Of a stretch of 64,000 bases of DNA, positions 60,864 to 64,000 are shown in pieces. Position numbers and translations under genes: made by a program. Each line of letters opens with the position of its first letter. Positions within the stretch are counted from its first letter, which is position 1. The stretch covers positions 62,001 to 126,000 of the forward strand of contig JAIOYW010000002.1 in assembly GCA_021740915.1 (NCBI GenBank). Reading direction: 5' to 3'. The notes beneath the pieces are model-generated. The model saw nothing but the letters and a program-made list of their open reading frames with translations. It had not been told where the DNA came from and did not search any database. Source of the stretch: Ignavibacteriales bacterium. Its GTDB lineage: Bacteria > Bacteroidota > Ignavibacteria > Ignavibacteriales > Melioribacteraceae.

Positions 60864-62297
60864 TCAGACACTTATAATATATTCAATAACACTAAGAAAG
60901 GTATCCGGGAATAAGCCAAGGCTAAGAATCAGAATACCGGCAAAAATCACAGCAGCATATGCACTATAGTCAGATTTCACTGATATTTCTTCACCAGGTT
61001 CTTTAAAGTACATATACACTACAACTCTTAAGTAGAAATAGACACTAATAACACTTGAGAGAATACCAACTAATGCCAGCCAGGTCATATTACTTTGAAT
61101 CGCAGAAATGAAAACATAATACTTTCCGAAAAAGCCTGCCATTGGTGGTATTCCTGCCAATGCAAACATAATAAGCGCCATCATTCCAGCAAGAAAAGGA
61201 AATCTTTTGGCTAAACCGGCATATGAGTTCAGATCAGTCTGTTTATCTTCCTCTCCCTCAATTATCGAAATAATACCGAAAGCGCCTAAATTCATAAAGG
61301 TATATGCTGCAAGGTAAAACATAATACCCGCAAGCGCAGCCTTATTGCCAGCCGCAAGACCAATTGCCATATACCCGGCATGGGATATGGATGAATATGC
61401 AAGCATTCTTTTTAGATTATTCTGTGAAAGGGCAACAATGCTGCCGTACAACATTGAAAGGGTGGCAATCACAGCAAAATAGTTACCTAATTTACTCCCG
61501 GCATCATTCATAAAAACAGCAGTGAGGAGAATGAAAATAACACTAAATGCGGCAGATTTTCCCATTGTTGACATAAGACCTGTAACGTTAGTTGCCGCGC
61601 CCTGATAAACATCAGGAACCCACATATGGAATGGAAATGCTGCGATTTTAAATGAGAAACCGATAAGAATCAGTATAAAACCAGTTATAAATATGATGTT
61701 TTCAGAATATATATAAAAATTCTCAGTCAAATCGATCAAGGATGTATTACCCATAATCCCATAAATCAAAGCGATGCCATATACAATAAAACCTGTGGCA
61801 AAAGCTCCCAGTAAAAAATATTTCATTGCTGCTTCGTTCGCTGAAACTTTTTTGCGGTTCATTCCAACGAGAACGTAAAAGGGAATAGACATAAGTTCAA
61901 GGCCTAAGAAAACAGTCACCAGATCACCGGAACCAGCCATCAGCATCATTCCCAAAACTGATAACTGAGTCAGCAGATAAAACTCACCATGATAAAAACC
62001 ATACTTTTTAAGAAATCCTATAGAATTAAGCATCACGAGAACACCGGCTGCCGCGAACAGCAGATTGAAGATTGCGGGTATTCCCCCGGTAATAAGCATG
62101 CCGCCGAATAACACATTTTTCTCATAAATCTGCCCGACGGAGAGATAAGCAACGATCAGAAATAAGGCTATGCTTAAGTATGGAAGTAGCTCTTTCCCTT
62201 TCCTGAAGAATAATTCAACGCAAAGAGAGACAATAATTCCTGCGCTGAGTACCAAAAATGGAAGGATTAATAAATATTCATTAGTTGTTTGAGGCAT
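60864..62297 (-). CDS. nuoN: NADH-quinone oxidoreductase subunit N
   Basis: The 477-residue antiporter-like complex I subunit has about 14 helices. Typical stretches are FLGLELMSIPFYVLVGMNRKKVSANEAAMKYFLLGAFATGF (with the TM5 glutamate and following lysine), AFPFHMWVPDVYQGAATNVTGLMSTMGKSAAF and NNLKRMLAYSSISHAGYMAIGL. It forms part of the proton- or sodium-pumping membrane arm. It is separated from nuoM by an antiporter-like gene, and the gap between that gene and nuoN is nine bases. Confidence 0.95.
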   Translation of the reverse strand: MPQTTNEYLLILPFLVLSAGIIVSLCVELFFRKGKELLPYLSIALFLIVAYLSVGQIYEKNVLFGGMLITGGIPAIFNLLFAAAGVLVMLNSIGFLKKYGFYHGEFYLLTQLSVLGMMLMAGSGDLVTVFLGLELMSIPFYVLVGMNRKKVSANEAAMKYFLLGAFATGFIVYGIALIYGIMGNTSLIDLTENFYIYSENIIFITGFILILIGFSFKIAAFPFHMWVPDVYQGAATNVTGLMSTMGKSAAFSVIFILLTAVFMNDAGSKLGNYFAVIATLSMLYGSIVALSQNNLKRMLAYSSISHAGYMAIGLAAGNKAALAGIMFYLAAYTFMNLGAFGIISIIEGEEDKQTDLNSYAGLAKRFPFLAGMMALIMFALAGIPPMAGFFGKYYVFISAIQSNMTWLALVGILSSVISVYFYLRVVVYMYFKEPGEEISVKSDYSAYAAVIFAGILILSLGLFPDTFLSVIEYIISV

Positions 62298-62306
62298 ATT
62301 AATATC

Positions 62307-63722
62307 TCAGTGAATAATTCCATATATGTTTAGATGAAAAAATAAGTACCAGATTATGAAGAAAATCGGCAACAATATTGGTAAAGAATATTTTAGAATA
62401 TAGCCGAAAAAACTCGGCATTTTTATCCCGGCTTTTTCACATATTGATTTGACCATAAAATTTGGCCCGTTCCCTATATATGTCATTGCACCGAAAAATA
62501 CCGCTGCAATGGAAATTGAAGCAAGATAAATCGGGTAAGCAAAGGAAAAATCATGAACCTCACCTGGACTGTTAACATCCATGCCGAATTTTCCGAGTGC
62601 GGCGCTCAGGAAATTAAGATAGGTTGGAGCATTATCAAGAAAAGATGAAAGAATCCCGGTTGACCAGTAAAATAATCCTGGTGTCAGTTTATCACCGAGA
62701 ACATTTGCTTCATGAGCTATGAGTTGCAGAGCCGGAACCATGGTGGCGAAGATGCCGACAAACAAATAAGCAACTTCTTTAATAGGTTCAAAATTGAAAT
62801 CGTTGCCCTCATGAGCCTTTTTGTCAGCGAAGCGGTAAGATAAATAAACCACTGAAAACATTACAATTTCACGTATTCCAAATGGCAGCGGTTTCAAAGA
62901 AGGAACCCATGAAAATATTACCGGATCGATAAATACTGAGAGAACAATAATTATGAGGAATATTACATTCTTTAGTCCGCGGAATTCAATTTTATTAGAG
63001 TAAGTGCCGGTTGATTCAGTATGATTATGCCTGTCTATAAAATAAAATACTAACAGGAGCAGAACAAGACAGAATAACCAAGCAGACCAAACATGCTGTA
63101 CTACCCAGAAAAAAGAAACACCCCTGAGAAAACCTAAAAAGAGCGGAGGGTCACCTATTGGAGTCAATGCTCCACCAATGTTACTTACCGAAAAAATAAA
63201 AAAGATAATATGATAAGGCTTTATCCTGCCTTTATTAATTTTGATAAAGGGTCTTATCAGAAGCATCGATGCGCCGGTCGTTCCGATAATATTCGAAATT
63301 ATTGAACCAAATAACAAGAATATCGTATTAAAAGCAGGAGTCGATTTTCTGTCAACTTTAATCAGAATTCCCCCCGAAGCAACGAAGAGGGATGCTAAAA
63401 GTGCAATAAATGAAATATATTCTGTAAGTGTATGAACCAGACTGATCGAGTCTTTTAGTACAATGATATAATACAAAGCTGTGACAGAACCAAGAGCAAC
63501 TGATATTTTTGGATAATGTTTTTCCCAAAAATGATGATAAAAGAGAGGGCCTGTAGCGATCATCAACAGCAGCAAGACAAACGGCAGCACCATATAGGTC
63601 GGGGGGAGAACTGAACTGTGCCCGGACTCACCACCACCTGATGCCGTAACTGCGTAGATATCAGCGTTTATGGTCAATAAAAAAAATGTTAACAGACTGA
63701 TGAATCCTTTAATTTTTTTCAT
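62307..63722 (-). CDS. Na+/H+-antiporter-like ion transporter (CitMHS/NhaD-type) inside the nuo operon
   Basis: The 471-residue protein has a signal-like first helix and about 12 further helices. Conserved stretches of the ion-transporter superfamily are SNIIGTTGASMLLIRPFI, NIGGALTPIGDPPLFLGFLRG and SSFLDNAPTYLNFLSAA. These recall NhaD/ArsB-type carriers and the CitMHS_2 branch. It lies between nuoM and nuoN with a TAATG overlap at nuoM and nine bases at nuoN, so it is made together with complex I. A role in exchanging Na+ for H+ alongside complex I is inferred; the ion is not proven. Confidence 0.87.
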   Translation of the reverse strand: MKKIKGFISLLTFFLLTINADIYAVTASGGGESGHSSVLPPTYMVLPFVLLLLMIATGPLFYHHFWEKHYPKISVALGSVTALYYIIVLKDSISLVHTLTEYISFIALLASLFVASGGILIKVDRKSTPAFNTIFLLFGSIISNIIGTTGASMLLIRPFIKINKGRIKPYHIIFFIFSVSNIGGALTPIGDPPLFLGFLRGVSFFWVVQHVWSAWLFCLVLLLLVFYFIDRHNHTESTGTYSNKIEFRGLKNVIFLIIIVLSVFIDPVIFSWVPSLKPLPFGIREIVMFSVVYLSYRFADKKAHEGNDFNFEPIKEVAYLFVGIFATMVPALQLIAHEANVLGDKLTPGLFYWSTGILSSFLDNAPTYLNFLSAALGKFGMDVNSPGEVHDFSFAYPIYLASISIAAVFFGAMTYIGNGPNFMVKSICEKAGIKMPSFFGYILKYSLPILLPIFFIIWYLFFHLNIYGIIH

Positions 63723-64000
63723 TATTGTAAAAAGTTAAATGTGAATTCTTTTACATGTCCTAAAATACTTGCCGAGTTAACATCAGTAAGTTCAAGAAAA
63801 GAACCTGGATAAATTCCGATCCATACGGCAAAAACGAGCAGCGGCAGCAGAATAAAAAGTTCCCTCGAATTAAGATCAGGGATGGCTAATAATTTGTCAT
63901 TAGTAACTTTACCAAATGCTACTCGCTGATACATCCAAAGAAGATAAACCGCAGCGAAAATTACACCTGTTGCAGCAAAAATTGTGTACCACCAGTTATT
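63722..64000 (-). CDS. nuoM: NADH-quinone oxidoreductase subunit M, C-terminal part, cut by window edge
   Basis: The frame is open to the right edge; 92 residues are visible, starting NNWWYTIFAATGVIFAAVYLLWMYQRVAFGKV. The segment AAVYLLWMYQRVAFG followed by ELFILLPLLVFAVWIGIYPGSFLEL is typical of the NuoM C-terminus. The stop codon overlaps the start of the antiporter-like gene by one base. The remainder of the complex I operon presumably lies to the right. Confidence 0.9.
   Translation of the reverse strand, partial: NNWWYTIFAATGVIFAAVYLLWMYQRVAFGKVTNDKLLAIPDLNSRELFILLPLLVFAVWIGIYPGSFLELTDVNSASILGHVKEFTFNFLQ

Noticed and set aside
1-64000. Search by eye for tRNA, rRNA, CRISPR arrays, transposases, integrases and phage genes
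   Set aside because: None seen. The window reads as ordinary chromosome with accessory metabolic loci.

Overview
The window looks like chromosomal DNA from a Bacteroidota/Ignavibacteriota-type bacterium, most likely the Ignavibacterium/Melioribacter line. Grounds: low GC; several secreted proteins ending in the NYPNPFNP-type type IX secretion (T9SS) sorting tail; PorV-like, TonB-dependent-receptor and TonB genes; and a promoter of Bacteroidota form (TTGACA-N17-TAACTTTG). No rRNA, tRNA, CRISPR array or insertion sequence was seen. The lineage is inferred from motifs, not from a search.

Bases 1-17,700 (all minus strand) are a beta-glucan (laminarin-type) utilisation locus. It is read from a promoter near 17,690 through a glycosidase fused to a predicted outer-membrane barrel, a multi-domain glycan-binding lipoprotein, a ROK regulator, GH16, a GPH sugar symporter, a lone periplasmic sugar-binding protein, UspA, a signal-less GH17, GH30, a cysteine-rich GH16, a GH17 lipoprotein and two related secreted carbohydrate-binding proteins, the last cut by the left edge. 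There is no SusC/SusD pair.

Bases 17,900-39,721 are best read as a poly-gamma-glutamate (PGA) synthesis and turnover island. A ten-gene minus-strand operon (28,037 to 18,009) encodes a DctM-like TRAP permease, a 47-residue membrane protein, an M14-type amidohydrolase, a DUF6305-like protein, gamma-glutamyltransferase, PgsB, PgsC, PgsW, a T9SS-exported hydrolase-like protein and a second T9SS cargo, and ends at a terminator. A divergent sensor kinase/NtrC-type regulator pair (28,207-31,094) sits beside it. A second operon (39,721 to 31,127) carries a TonB-dependent receptor, a large surface protein, a PorV-like barrel, an exported N-formylglutamate-amidohydrolase-like enzyme and an exported glutamate racemase. 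Together they could make PGA, cut it outside the cell, convert D-Glu to L-Glu and take it back.

Bases 39,830-46,518 hold a BNR-like T9SS cargo and a four-gene sensory operon: a GlcG/HbpS-like protein, a GAF-LOV-PAS histidine kinase with a complete blue-light LOV signature, an Rcp1-type response regulator and a receiver-kinase hybrid.

Bases 46,739-58,000 hold an Atg22-like MFS transporter, nusB, a leucine-dehydrogenase-like enzyme lacking the usual catalytic lysine, a DUF218 membrane protein, an orphan ABC ATPase and an RND efflux operon (tetR-tolC-mfp-rnd). Bases 58,138-64,000 hold tonB, a VanZ-like gene, the NAD(P)HX repair gene and the end of a complex I operon, with a Na+/H+-antiporter-like gene between nuoM and nuoN.
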